Source: Rhododendron vialii
Lineage: Eukaryota > Streptophyta > Magnoliopsida > Ericales > Ericaceae
Assembly: GCF_030253575.1 (NCBI RefSeq)
Contig: NC_080559.1
Span: 9,204,501-9,268,500 of the forward strand
Length of the DNA stretch: 64,000 nt
Direction: 5' to 3'
The translations under genes were made by a program, and so were the position numbers. The notes under the pieces were generated by a model. That model was given only the letters and a program-made list of their open reading frames with translations, made no database searches and was not told the origin of the DNA. Numbering within the stretch: the first letter of the stretch is position 1; the number at the start of each line of letters is the position of its first letter. Shown one piece after another: positions 36,870 through 48,972 of this stretch.

Positions 36870-37992
36870 ATTGGAGTCGTTGTCGCTTGGATTGTTCGTT
36901 TCGAATTCGAACGCCTTAATTGCCTCCTCCTCTCTCTCTCCCTCCCTCCCTCCCTCCCTTTCTCTCTCTGACCGTAATGAACTAGGAATTGAGAAATGGG
37001 GGATTGGGTCTTGACTCATGTGAGTGGAGAACCTGTTTCCTCCGACCCGTCTCTTTTTTTATGCATTTGACCCACGAGATTCTTCCATTTTATCACAGCT
37101 ATTGGATGACTCATCCAACGGCCTACAAAAGAAGTCCGTATTTTGTGCATGTCTAAGATCCCTGATAGGATCAGTAGCGCTTTTGCATTCTCTTTGAGCA
37201 GGTGTGCCTAAAGACCATATTACCCTCTCCAATTTCGGATAGTACCCAAAACACCATCATGAAACAAATTCATTTAAATTTGTAGACCTAATTTGTATAA
37301 CGTTTTAGTTGTCTGTTTTGTTTTTCTTTTAGTTCGTATGTTTTTTTTTTTTTTTGGGATCAATGATCGTTTGAGGTGTTCTTGCTTTTTTGTAATTACT
37401 TAGATTTAACTTAATTGTTATTAGTATAAAAATTGGCAGTAACATTGTTGGAGGCTTTCAATTACAAAAAAATAAAGGAAGGACAAAAGAGACTTCGAAC
37501 CAAAAAAACTTAATCGTTATTTTACTTGTCGTTATTTCTTCCAAGCACCAAAAATTTTAAAAACTACTTGGAGAATTTCAATTAACGAAGAAGAAAACAA
37601 TTTAACAATATAACTTTAAAAAAATTGCGTAAAACATTATTCATACACATTGTATATCATAATAAATAACCAAAGATATGGTAAAAAATTAATTCATAAT
37701 TCATTTTCATCACATATCTCCCAAAAGCTACTACCGTTGCAAAATGCATCCTGAACATGTCATCCAAATAATTTACCAAATCCAAAATATATTCTGACCA
37801 TAAAAATAAAAAGCCATAAAGTAGGTTTCCAAAATCAATTAGACCGGTTCTGGACTAAAGTCCCAATATACCCATCGTTTTAGGCCCTCAAAAGTTGGCT
37901 AATTTTAGGATCCGAAAATCTATAGACTGTTTGTATACCAAAAAATAGTAAAGGCCCAAGTCCCAGCACAATTCAGCATTCAAAAGCAATGA

Positions 37993-38340
37993 GGCCCAAA
38001 AATTCGGAGACATGATCTTTTTGTGCCGAGAGATTTTCTGGTTATTGAATTTAAATCTTAAAAAAAAATACACACAATTCAATGGCTGAAAAACTTCTCA
38101 GTACAAATGGCGCCGGAGTTTTCGGACGAAGCCGAAGAGATCGGACCCCAAAAATTGGGAGGCAGGATCTTCTGTGTCGAAAATTTTTGCGCCTCTGTGC
38201 CGAGAGATTTTTTGGTCGTTGAAAATTTTAAATTTAAAAAAAAAAAATAACACAATCCAACGGCTGAAAAATCTCTTTGCACAGAGGCACAAGAATTTTC
38301 GGAGCCGGAGAGATCGGGCCCCAAAAAATAGGCGGCCGAA
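37993..38340. repeat. Tandem duplication, about 174-bp period
   Basis: Two direct units share GTGCCGAGAGATTTT, CCAACGGCTGAAAAA-type phrases and GAGATCGG. The second unit also carries small inverted repeats (GCCTCTGTGC / GCACAGAGGC). Likely part of a dispersed palindromic repeat; no coding content. Confidence 0.65.
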
Positions 38341-38364
38341 TTGAGACTTGTCAAGGTACAGGGT

Positions 38365-38515
38365 TTCATTTGCAAAACAAAAATGCTAGACACAGAACGT
38401 ACGGTTGTGATGGCGTCATCTCAAAACGAGGTCGTTTTGACCTTTTAAAAAAAAAAAAACCCACCTCCCAGGTCGCATTTCCCCTTTTCCTTCCATCCCC
38501 ACATTCACGATGAGA
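38365..38515. repeat. Dispersed repeat, copy A
   Basis: Shares ACAAAAATGCTAG, a TCATCTCAAAACGA..TCGTTTT palindrome, a poly-A run and CCCCTTTTCC-like text, in the same order, with the minus strand of 42668-42835. Both copies lie next to C-rich stretches that read like gene 5' ends. Confidence 0.6.
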
Positions 38516-38990
38516 AGATTATCGAGGGGGAGGGTTGCTCCCACCACCACCATCACCGGCGACGACGCTTCCACCTCCACTGGTGACCACGCTTCCCACC
38601 TCCACGTCCACCACCGGTACCCAACCCCAAGTCGTCTGTTCTCAAATCCCCTCTCCCTATCTCGGGCTGATTCTCCTGGTCACCGCAGACGAGGGCAGCG
38701 CTCCCCACCGCCGGCGACCGCCACCACAACCGGCTTCTGGGCAGTCCGACGTTACCCCACCACGAAGGTCTCTCTCTCCTTGAACTAATTGCTGAGTTGC
38801 TGGAAAAAAAACCTAAATTGAGTTTCTTGAAAAAAAAAAAAAAACCCCTAAATTGTTTCTGTGGGTGTCAATCCCTGAAATTCTATTTGACTCCCAAAGT
38901 AACTTTATCCACCACAGATTCAAGGCTCTGACCCGATCAGAGGTGCTTGGCATGGCAAATTCAGAGAAATTGTGCCTCGAGCAACGGCAG
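38516..38990. other. C-rich stretch, coding not supported
   Basis: A CCACC/CGGCG-rich segment with short overlapping open frames in two phases and proline/threonine-rich translations. It resembles a gene leader or first exon, but no continuing exons or known domain were found, so no gene is called. Confidence 0.35.
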
Positions 38991-38999
38991 CGGCAGGTA

Positions 39000-39869
39000 A
39001 ATAATTGTATATGTTTTGGCATCTTGTTACACTAATACTTGGTTTGCTGATCGAAATTCTAGAAGGAAATATCCTAGGTTTGCTGATCGAAATTCAAGTA
39101 GGTATGAATTCCAAAGTTCTTAGTGTGAAATTCATATTCCTTGCTGCTCTAGTAGATTGATTTCAAGTTTAATTGGAATTGGGAGTTGAGTTTTTGTTAG
39201 GGAGTTGAAGAACTCATGAAAGCCCTACTGAATGTTTGGATTTTGTGTAGTTTAAGTAGTTTAGAACAGAAATTACTTGGTTTAGAATTCTGCAGAATTG
39301 GAAAATTCATGTTTGTCTGATTTTGGGGAATTTTATTGAGATAGTTCGAAAGTTCTTAAATTTCTGAGAATTTTACTGAGAGTTCCTCTATGAGTCTTCT
39401 ATCTACAGTAAAAATTTCAGGATCAAGTTCGAAGTATTGAGCTCTATAGAAATTCTTAACCTAGCATCACTCATTTTCGGAACTGTGCAGTCTGCACCGA
39501 CACATGTTGAGGAAACAGCCATAATTTTTAGCTCGAGCGATGAAATTACGAACCGCTTTCTGATTTTGAAACTAGATTCATAGACCTTAAAAAATATGTG
39601 GAGTTTGTACCTTAGTTATTTCTATGCAAAGTCAGATTTTAAGTTGAAGTTGATGAAATTGCAGATTCTGAAATTATTTCTTGAGATTGGTTGTCTAACT
39701 TCATATCTTTCACTCTAGGACCTTATGTTCATTAAAGATAGGCTTATTAGCATCTTCTGATCATGTTTTTGTTGCTTATGAGGTAATTGTTACTTGATAT
39801 GGCCTTGGTGGGAGTTCCACCGGCGTTTTGTTATGGCTTAACCTCTAGGGACGGGCTAGGGTCGTTACA
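39000..39869. mobile_element. Probable LTR retrotransposon fragment (Ty3/gypsy-like LTR)
   Basis: Wording such as GAACTGTGCAGTCTGCACCGA, a long T/A-rich body and the end GGGCTAGGGTCGTTACA is like long plant gypsy LTRs. Left border and target duplication were not found; no internal coding region is present. Treated as an old fragment or solo LTR. Confidence 0.35.
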
Positions 39870-40530
39870 CTAGCAGTCCACACATGGTCCAACAACGAAC
39901 ATGACTAACGAGATTGCCATGGCTCAACAACACACTGAGTTGGACTGACTGAACAGCAGCAGAGAATGAGCAGCAGCAGCTGCTTTGACTATAGGATACC
40001 TTCTTCCCTTCTCAAATGGATGGACTGACTGATCATTGCTTCCATGACCCAGCATTCCATAGTTCCATATGATAATTCACGAAGCTTGGGGATTCTTGTA
40101 GGATATACGCTAGACACAAACTGGACACTACTTCCCTGATCATCAAAACTGCTACTATCCCAGCAAGAGGGAGAGCACAAAGCAGTTCCACAACTCCAAA
40201 ATCAAGTTCTCCTTGGTGTATGGAGCGTCCAGCCAAGAAGAGATGTTAGCGACACTTAGGATTTTTCTTTTTCATTTTGCTTGTAATATAGCTTAGGGTA
40301 GATGATGATGATGATGTTCGGCTCATGCCTCTTTTGTAAAACATTATGTATTCATGTCGGCTAAATTTAAAACTTTCGTTTCAATTGCAATTGAACTACT
40401 AGTTTGCTCTTTTTTCTATTGCTATTGTTGACTGGGAAGTCGGGCTAGATTGAAAACAAGGGAAACTCTGTCGAATTTTTTAGAAAATACCTTGAGACAA
40501 ATCTTTCAAGATACAAGATACAAATCTTTC

Positions 40531-40994
40531 TGTTGTTGTTATTGTTGTACTGACTGAGATGCTAGACGTCGGGCTAGGACCAAAAAACAGGGGAGATTAT
40601 GCCGAAATTTTTCCAGAACCAAATACACTAGCATGATTCTAGTATTGATATTGCGGACTGAATTCACCTCAAAACTTAGTACTATTTTGCTTTCATTCTA
40701 AGCTATCAATAACACCATGAACTGACCAAATCATCCTCCATAAAAAAACGACTTTCAAAAACTTATCTGATGGAACTATGAATTCAACTTCAACCTTCCA
40801 AAAAGAATCTCAATTGACCAAATCTTACTCCAGAAAAAGCCTTTAAAAACTCAATTGATTGTTATTCCTCCGGCCACGAAATGATAATGTCGAATCGAAT
40901 AGAATCTCATGTTCAATTTTGGCATGGTCTCCCCTGTTTTTTGGTCCTAGCCTGACGTCTTAGTCAGTACAGCAATAACAACAATAGAAACAAC
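40531..40994. repeat. Inverted repeat pair, about 90-bp arms
   Basis: GTCGGGCTAGGACCAAAAAA CAGGGGAGA on the left (40569-40597) reappears reversed on the right (about 40927-40955), with TTGTTGTTATTGTTGTACTG-type sequence outside. A third, weaker copy in direct orientation lies at about 40395-40475. Probably a miniature element; ends not fixed. Confidence 0.6.
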
Positions 40995-41224
40995 ATGAGA
41001 TTACGCACAAGCCCACCCCAGGCATTTTTTATTCTAAATCACCATTCACAAGCCACATTCATAGCCAAAATCCATTGCCAAATTATCCATTCCCAACAAA
41101 AACAATAAAACAATATAGTAACACAAATAGGCTACAATCGAAGTTAGATTTCGCAAAACTAAAACTTGATACTACAATTTGATATTCCAACAAATTACTT
41201 CATATTTCAAAGTACATCAATTGA

Positions 41225-42510
41225 TCATTTTCTTGGCCTTTGATTCACTTGAATAGCTTCAATCTCTTTCAACGGCATGTGGCATCTCCAAGTTGTTGAA
41301 CTGCCAAGCGGAGTCATCTCTGTGTCGATATCTGTCTGTTTAAACTCACGAATCATCTTGGTCCAAGTTTCTTTGTTGGCTACAAGCACTAGCAGTTCTT
41401 TCTCCTCGAGCCCTTTCAGTGGTCCAAGTTTCCTATCTTCTTTTTCTTCATTGTAGAAATTCCTAAACAAATCCTGGTCCGAGCAGAGTTGAAAGAAACT
41501 AGTCAACTGGAATGGTGATTGACCACCTAAGAGAAGCTAAAAACAGCATCATTTCAAACAATTAAAATCAGGCTAAATGCATATAATAAGATGGGAGGTA
41601 CATGACAACATCTTTCCTTCACATAGAGCAAATATCCTTGCTTCAAAGGCAGCCTGCAGGGTTCGAGTAACCTCAACAGGTTGCTATATAAATGATGTAT
41701 TCAACACTTATCTATTAAGTCCACTACTTTGTTAATATAGTACTACTTATCTATTAAGTAAAGGATAATGAAAATCCAACAAAGATGTAGTATTGCAGTC
41801 TCAAAGGTTAGGGTCTCATCAGGACTCAGGAGTTAACACCAGGCCAGTCTCTCTCCTTTCAATTGTGTCGCACAAAAAACTATATAAATATGTCTTCTTA
41901 TAGGATTGGTAGTATTGAGACACATGAACCATTTTCACAAGGCAGAAACAAAACTAATGCATTATCTACACAATAAAATAGAGAAAACAAATCATATGCC
42001 TTAAAATCTACACATAACATCTGTATGTACATATAGAGCCTTTGGAGAGCCTTTGGGAGGCTTGCTAATATCGGGTTCAAATATGATAAACAAGGCAGAA
42101 GGGAGCTTGGTTCTTTGTAAATACATGAATCAAATGGGGATGTTAGGATAAAATGAATCTCTATTCTCAGATAGCCAACAATTATATGAAGTAATTCTAA
42201 AAAGTTAGAGCACACTGATTTTTTCTATAAAATGAAACAAATCTAGCTATGTAACAGTTCTAGATACACAAAAGCCCTAATTTAAGGAAAGAAAGTAGGA
42301 TACAACAATGCCAATCAAGTAGGATACAACAATACCTTCAAAGCCCTAATTTTCGAGCAACCCTAATCTCAGAATAGAGGATTTGTATTAAAATCAAAGA
42401 AGTCTAAGGAAGAAACACAAAATGGGGAAGATTAGTAGGAAAAAATGAGTGATTTACACGTTTCGGATCAAGCCATCTATCTTCAAAATTTTTACCTCTT
42501 CAAGTTTCAT
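41225..42510 (-). CDS. Uncharacterised 108-aa protein, 2 exons
   Basis: Coding exon 1 (42496-42510) gives only MKLEE; exon 2 (41225-41536) follows in phase after an intron of about 960 bp. Exon 2 translates to a charged, well-formed sequence including LLLGGQSPFQLTSFFQLC, GLEEKELLVLVANKETW and GSSTTWRCHMPLKEIEAIQ, ending RPRK. I do not recognise the family. There is no signal peptide or membrane segment. The real-gene case rests on a clean acceptor, phase agreement, protein-like composition and a pyrimidine/GA-rich leader just upstream (42541-42561), which it may share as a divergent promoter with the phosphopantetheinyl transferase gene. It could also be the 3' part of a larger gene with exons missed in the intron. 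Confidence 0.5.
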
Positions 42511-42667
42511 TCGATTTTGTTGGAGAAAGTGTAACAAACGGTCTCTCTCTCGAGAGAGAGAATGCCGGGGTACCTAGAGGCCGGTGGTGATGGCGGTCTC
42601 CGCCGATGGGGGAGCGCTGGGTTGGGTGGTGGTGGGAGTCCCTCTCTCGCTCCTCTTGTCTATATTC

Positions 42668-42835
42668 TAATCGTGAAATGGGGAAGGGGAAGAAGGGCGA
42701 CTATTCCTTGCGACCGGTTTTTTTTTTTTAAAGCAAAACGACGTCGTTTTGAGAATGACATCAGCAGTTGTGTGAGTTGTTGTGCGTCCGTATGTTGTGT
42801 GCCTAGCATTTTTGTTTGCCAAAAGGGAAAAAATT
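42668..42835. repeat. Dispersed repeat, copy B (inverted to copy A)
   Basis: Minus-strand homologue of 38365-38515, with the palindrome AAAACGACGTCGTTTT at its centre. It lies within the probable promoter or leader of the phosphopantetheinyl transferase gene. Confidence 0.6.
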
Positions 42836-44854
42836 GGGTGACGGCGGCAGAGGCGGTGGATGCGAAGCGAGGAGCAGCTTGGGGTTCCTCCCTTCGCAAG
42901 GGCTATACACCTTCGATTCTTCCGAAGAGTTCTGGTGGTAATCTTCTCTCTCTCTCTCAATTATCGAGCTACTCGCGCTTTTAAAACTTGTTCAAGATTG
43001 GTTTGTTACCGAGCTTGAACATTTTTTTTTAAGCTCAGATTTTTTTTTAATGGCAAGACGAGATCGTGTTTGGCTAGTTTATCACCCATACTCTTAATCA
43101 CATTATGTATCTATGATGTTTTTGGCCTGTTCGATCGTTAGATTCAGCTGCAAAATTTGATTGATTGTTGTTTTAGAGTATCTTTGGACTATTAAAGTGT
43201 GATCCATTGGAATTTTTTCTACTGTTGTTTAGATCAGTCGTTGTTACTTTCTATAGATTATGCCGAACTCTTGTAATTTCCCTACAGTTTTAGTTGGCAC
43301 TGGATTCATTTGATGAGTTTCAAGGTTTTTTTTTTTTTGGTCAGAGTTAATCATTCGCGACTATATCACGTATACGACGTGTTGCTTAATCGCCTTACAG
43401 GGCTTTTCCCATCTTTATGAATATGATACTATGGTTTTGATTTGGATGATGGGCTCGTTGTAATTTACTTTATTTTAACCGAGTATTTGATTTGGGTTTC
43501 TTTCTCTCGCATTCATGGTGTTGTCTTTCTCACAGCTTGTCAGTGCTTTGAGTTCCCCCTTTGGAAGATGTGATTTGATGAGAAAAGAAAGGGTTATGGT
43601 TTCTCACCAAATCTCATCATTTTTTGTGAGAACTGGTGAGAAACAAAATAAGCCGTGCATTTACACATATTCCTCATCATCTCTCACCATTTATCCAAAC
43701 AAGTGGTGAGAATCCCTTCTCTATTCTTTTCTTTTCTCACCAAATCCCTAATCCAAAGGAAAGTGTCTTCAATTCCCCCCTCACAACAGAGAAAAGAACT
43801 GTGATGATATATTACAACAAACAAGCAAACAACATGTCAATTTACTCAAATATTCAAGTTAATATTTGAGATAAGGTAAATCTAGGTCTGGGATGGGATG
43901 GGTTTAGGCTTGAATTTGGTTGAAATTAGGGGTAGATTTTATGAATTGCAAGTCATAATGATTCAAGATTCCCCTGCAATGGGGAAGACTGTATGGTTTT
44001 AGTCTTTTAGAGGTAGGATGGGGTGATTAGAGTAGGGCTGTTGGGGGTTAAAGAAAATATGTTTGGGATGTTCTGGTTTCCCAAATCCAACTGAATAGAG
44101 GTTTACTAAACTCATTTTTACTAATCTCTAATCTGATGCCAAACAAGTGTATTTTTTGACCTTTTTCGTAAGAGCACATCTTATTAATGGGGATGCTGAG
44201 TTAAAATTACATAAACAGCACTATTATGAATTTTCTTTTTTACACCTTTTTTGAAAAATCTGAATCTCAAATGTAAGCCTATCAGAATTGATTGATTGCA
44301 GTTCCACATTGTTTTTTGTGGTGTGTTTGGTTCCTTAGTTACATAGTTTTTCTACCATTGCTTTACAATGTTGTGAGAAAAAAAAGGATTTAGAACAACT
44401 AAGCAGAGGTGATCATGTCTGTTTAGTTGTTCTAAATCTTTTTTTTTTCCCTCGTAACATTGCTGGTGCTAAGTACACAAGGTTGGATTCAAAAAAAGAA
44501 CTTATTTTTAGGGGGAATAGACTAGGTATTCTTGCAGATTCTATGTCATGTATATTTATTTGTGCATTACATAAGGCTCCCGCTCTGAGCTGAAAAGGCT
44601 CTCTGTGTTTGTAAACTCTATCTCATCTTATGAAATTAAAGATCTACGTAGGAAAGGGTGAAATTTAGTCGTGTCTTCCAACATTTTGGCGTGAGATTAG
44701 TCCTTTAGATGAATCCGACTCAATGAACTTAGTGTTGTGTCTTTGCTTACCTCTTGTACAGTACAGTGATACCCTTCCTTGTATATGTGAAACTGTCTTA
44801 TTTCGTTCTTGTTGTTATGGTGCAGAAGATTGATTTAGCACAATCCCAACATGC
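42836..44854 (+). other. Leader exon and first intron of the phosphopantetheinyl transferase gene
   Basis: No coding exon seen. A GC-rich stretch to about 42932, followed by GTAATC, looks like a non-coding 5' exon. A good acceptor (TGCAG at about 44824) precedes the exon that holds the start codon. The intervening 1.9 kb is AT-rich and contains one hairpin (44363-44462). Confidence 0.45.
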
Positions 44855-47800
44855 ATGTCACGTCATCTACTAAGTTCAAGTTCCATGATGAAGACACATT
44901 GCTTCAGTCAGAGGTTCTTTAATTCTGTATCCCCTCTGGTCCCTGTGCAACTTCCATCTCAAATGTATGCAAGCCTGTATTTCTTACTTTTGAATACCAT
45001 TTGTAGGTTCGTTTAAATGGGAATGTCATTATTACCTTTATATCATCCCAATTGGGATGCGGTTGCCGTAAGTTCTTCACTTAAGAAAACAACCCCAGTT
45101 TCAAAATGATCATCCAACGTGGAACCAATTCAATTGTTGATAAAAGCAATAGCTGGACTTGCATTTGACTTCCCTGTGCTCATTTTCTCAGTCTTGATAT
45201 CTCTTGTTTGATAGAGACTGTTGAAAATAGGTTTTGGTATCATGGGTTTTACTTTTTTGTTCTAGATGGTTATGTGCAGTTGAGAAGTTGGAAGATCATG
45301 TGAAAGTTGAAAGGAATTAAGTTTGATTACTTACAAAAATTTCTGAAGGGTTGTACTACTTTCTCCTCATGTACTAAGATGCCATATATCATGCTTAAAA
45401 AATTAATGGAATTTAGCATTTTATCATTATGTCCATCTTCTTGCATTTGTTGGACATCCTAAAATAGTTAAATATCTAGCATGCTAGTGCTTAGTTCAGC
45501 TTGTGGTATGAACTCTGAAAAATTTCATGTAATTTCCAGGGAAACCCATCTTTGGTACATTTTACCAAATGAAGTGAAGAATGCATCCCTTCTCAGTCAA
45601 TATCTGGAACTCCTATCACCTTGTGAGAAAGAAAATGTTTTGGGTATGCGTGGAGATGAGCTTAGGAAAAGAGCCCTGCTAGCCCGTGCCTTGGTTCGCA
45701 CCACCATAGCAAGATGTAGGACCATTATCTTTCAAATGTATTTCTGAAAATGAAACCTGTCATTGATTGGATGTTATCAGCTATGAGCTATCTGGGCAAT
45801 TTACTTACATTTTACAACTTTTCTCTGTCTCTGTGTGTGCGTTAGGGGGGGGGGGGGGGGGGGGGGGCGGGGTCTTGGTGGGGGTTTGGTTGGGTCTTAC
45901 TTGGGATCTCTGCATAAACTGATAGCAGCAATGTTTAAGGGTTCATTTTTATATATTCGTCTGTCATCCAGTATTAGGAAATATCTAATGGGTTAGGATC
46001 TATTAACACAGACCTGAAATTATGGGGGATTGTGGGCCGGGTTGGGCTTGACCTTGGCTCGTCACCCAAACCAAACTAGTTGGGTGCTCTCTGATGTAAA
46101 CCGATTTCAACAGTGAGTCACGTCCAAACCGTCTGCTGCACTTCTTCGGTTCTCTGGTAGGTTACAGTCAGATCAATCGGATTGATCCTTAAACTGACTG
46201 ATCGGCAGATTCAGGAGCAAAACCAACTATAACATGAGCCAAAATAGGATGGAGAACCCAAAAATATCATGTGTGCCTACTGTTTTGAAAATTGTTGTTG
46301 TGATCTTTCAATGTCGTAGAGAGATGTTGTGCAACACCTTGCAGTAACTTTACATTTTTCTCATTCTAGATCAGATAAACTCTCAAGTTAGTCCGAGGTC
46401 TTTGAAGTTTACGAAGAACACCTATGGGAAGCCTGAGGTTTGTTTTTCTTCTGTGAAGGCTAGAGAACTTCCCGTCGTTTCCTCATGCTTTTTTTGTGTG
46501 TGTGTGTGTTCCTTCTATATTTTGGAAGGTAAATAAACTTGTATATCATTAGATTTTCTAATTGGATACGTTGATAGGTGGAGTGGCAACAAAGTGAAGA
46601 TTCGCACCCACCACCGTTGCATTTCAACCTATCACATACTTCCTCTTTGATAGCCTGTGGGGTGGCAATTGATTCTCCAGTTAGTACACTTCGATCCTTC
46701 TCATGGACTTCACTTTCATTCAGTTAATATATATACTTACCTAGTTACCTTGGCTCTCCTTTTGCTTCTTTTTTTTTTTTTTCCTTTTCTTAAATTGATG
46801 TATACCTTTCCGGTTATAGATTGGTATTGATGTGGAAGAAAAGCAACGGACAATAAAGCACGATATCTTGTCTTTTGCTAGGCGGTATTTTTCGCATGAA
46901 GAAGTGGATTTCTTAGCAGCTGTTCCAAACGCTGAAGTTCAGCGTCAGGAGTTCATAAAATTGTGGACGCTAAAGGTTAGCTATGTTTCTCGAATAACTA
47001 GTACTAGATATACTTTTAGTTGGAAATAATCCTTTTTTTTTTTCTCACCATATACTGAAGTTTAAAGGAAATCATAAATCTGCTAAAATCTGTGGAAAGC
47101 CTCAGAGATGACTGTCATTGTGTTTACAGGGATGAGATGAAATCCTACTATTGCTATCCTATTTTCTTTTACTTTGGTTAGAAAGTTGAATGAGCTAACA
47201 TTATCAGAAAATTGAAAAAGTCGGTTCCTTAATATTTGGTGTTTTTAGTAGAAATTCTTCTGAAGAAAATTTGGAGCCATTTCTTTGGAAGTTTTCTTTT
47301 TATTGGAGTTCTCTGGGAAGTTCAATAATGACTTTTAGAGTACAGAGAAAGGATCTATTTCCAAAATTTACGAGGTGAAAACTCTGTTTTCCTCCAACTC
47401 CCTGAATGTTTGGGTTAAGACTTCAGGAATGCCCAGTATTCCGCTGTTTTGTCATACCTACACTTTTTATCAAAAAAGAAACAGCTATCTAATTTCCAAA
47501 TCAACAAATGCGCATACGCGCACACATCTGTTTTTCGTATTTCATTTCCTTTGATTCTGTCCATTTTAACACCTCTTTTCCAGCCTGGCATATTCTACGA
47601 GGAGTTAACCTTGTCATTGCTTGTCTCTTGAAGCCATCCATCTCAATGAATGTAGGATCTTTAGTCTTTATGGGAGAAGGAAGCCACAATAACCAATAAC
47701 TTCAATCCAACAGAGAACAATGCATCGGATCTAGTTTCTAGCACCCATTCATGATGATTTTTGTAACTTCACATTCTATTATACTGCAATAGACAGTGAA

Positions 47801-48972
47801 GCCATCTAGCTACCATGGCCTTTTCTGCATCCAATGTCACCTTGAATTTCTGCGTGTCTCTTCTGCCATGCTTATCAGAGGGGTTTGCGTGCTTGATTTA
47901 TTATTGTGATATTTATTTTTCTTGTTTCCTTTCTATTTACTTTCAGGAAGCATATGTCAAAGCTCTGGGAAGGGGCTTCTCTGGTGCACCTTTCAAGACC
48001 TTTACCATGCGGTACCAGGATGCTACTAGAGGAACTTGTGACCTCTCTGGCAATTTAAACTCTGAGGTATGTCACAAAATTGAGAGGTGATTTTTTTTAC
48101 CCAAGTGAGGTGATTTGGTAACCATTTCTGTCACAGGGCCCATGTGTTGGGGGAGCAATTACCATACACTATCCCTCATGTGGCAGTGTGTCCCCACAAT
48201 GCTTCCACTCACCCGTGCGTTCTTCGGTTCCTTTGTCTAGGTTTTGACCTTCGTAATGAGAATTTACATTTGCTGAGCCAAAAGAACGAGAATTTACATT
48301 TAACTACCAAGCAAAATAACCCAAGTTAGGGTGGGTTTAACTTAAATTAAGCGAAGTGTCTTTTCGTTTTTCCTTCCTAATTTCTCGTTACGTTTTTTTG
48401 GATTAATCGTTCCTCTTGGTGGGAGGAATCTAAAAACTAAACAATTATTATGAATGAAAGCTAAACAAATTCAGTAAAGATGTTTTTTTTTGTTGTTGTA
48501 AAACACCAAGAATAGTCGGTCTTCAAGAATTATTAATTTAGTTCAAATTGTCTTTTACACCACTCAACATTTAACATCCATCTTCGATGCAGTGAAAAAA
48601 GGAAGCTATCATTTGTTTTTCACTACTTATATCTCCACCTTGTACGTTCAGGCATCTGAAATAGTTGTTGATTCTTCTGAAGAACCCTCCAACTCAGCAG
48701 GCAACTGGCAGTTCTCCCTCCTGGAATTAGCTGGTTCTCATTTTGCTTCCATTTGCATGGAAAATATTAGCCCTGCTGATGGTGAGAATGACTCTATGTT
48801 ACAAGGAATTAAAGAATGTGAAACTAAATAAATTCGAAAAATTGTCTTCCCTATATGTGTAGGTAGAGGGAAGCAGCCGATGAAGTTGACGGTGTGGAAG
48901 ACGGTTCCGTTGGTTGAAGATGAATGTGTTTCTGGGACTGATGCAGTTATAAGAATTGGTGGCTCGAACTAG
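44855..48972 (+). CDS. Sfp-type 4'-phosphopantetheinyl transferase, 8 coding exons
   Basis: Transfers phosphopantetheine from CoA to a serine of acyl-carrier proteins. It matches Arabidopsis At3g11470 (mitochondrial PPT, which activates mitochondrial ACP) as I remember it. Exons 44855-44913, 45540-45715, 46370-46437, 46578-46679, 46820-46975, 47947-48066, 48652-48781 and 48863-48972 join in frame to 306 aa. Seen: ETHLWYILP near the N-terminus, LLARALVRTTIARY (about 69-80), LHFNLSHTSSLIACGVA, the metal-binding GIDVE (Asp139, Glu141) and WTLKEAYVKALG with the catalytic Trp184, Lys187, Glu188, Lys192. All key residues are present. The start ATG (MSRHLL) opens a short Ser-rich stretch that could serve as a targeting peptide; a second Met pair follows at 11-12. 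It is convergent with the PPR gene. Confidence 0.93.
45847..45868. repeat. Poly-G run in intron
   Basis: More than 20 G in a row (one C interruption) in the intron after the second coding exon of the phosphopantetheinyl transferase gene. Possible G-quadruplex in the transcript, or a sequencing-length artefact. Confidence 0.75.

Larger units (their letters stand above)
34691..37177. repeat. 2.5-kb imperfect palindrome (inverted duplication of a gene-like fragment)
   Basis: The left arm starts CTACTAATCCTATCAGG and the right arm ends with its complement (CCTGATAGGATCAGTAG). Matching continues along both arms to a short loop near 36215-36275. Matching blocks include GACGGGTTGGAGGAAACGGG with its partner near 37050, CAAATTAGGGTTATG (35935-35949) with its partner near 36647, and GCCATTGCAGATGCATCAT (36192-36210) with its partner near 36290. 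The arms read like a plant 5' UTR (pyrimidine run, ATTAGGGTT phrases), an intron and a short exon (residues such as HEKDFIVSEKLLK on the minus strand). I do not recognise the parent gene. The left arm is interrupted by a solo LTR. Confidence 0.85.

Noticed and set aside
38510-38788. Pro/Thr-rich 80-90 aa frames in two phases
   Set aside because: No downstream exons, no domain, two phases equally open because of composition.
39989-40236. Minus-strand frames of 63-67 aa (WDSSSFDDQGSS)
   Set aside because: The composition is protein-like and could be a gene fragment, but there is no start context, partner exon or recognised family.
42562-42984. 140-aa plus frame at the PPT 5' end
   Set aside because: Low-complexity leader sequence crossing a dispersed repeat; it does not join the PPT exons in frame.
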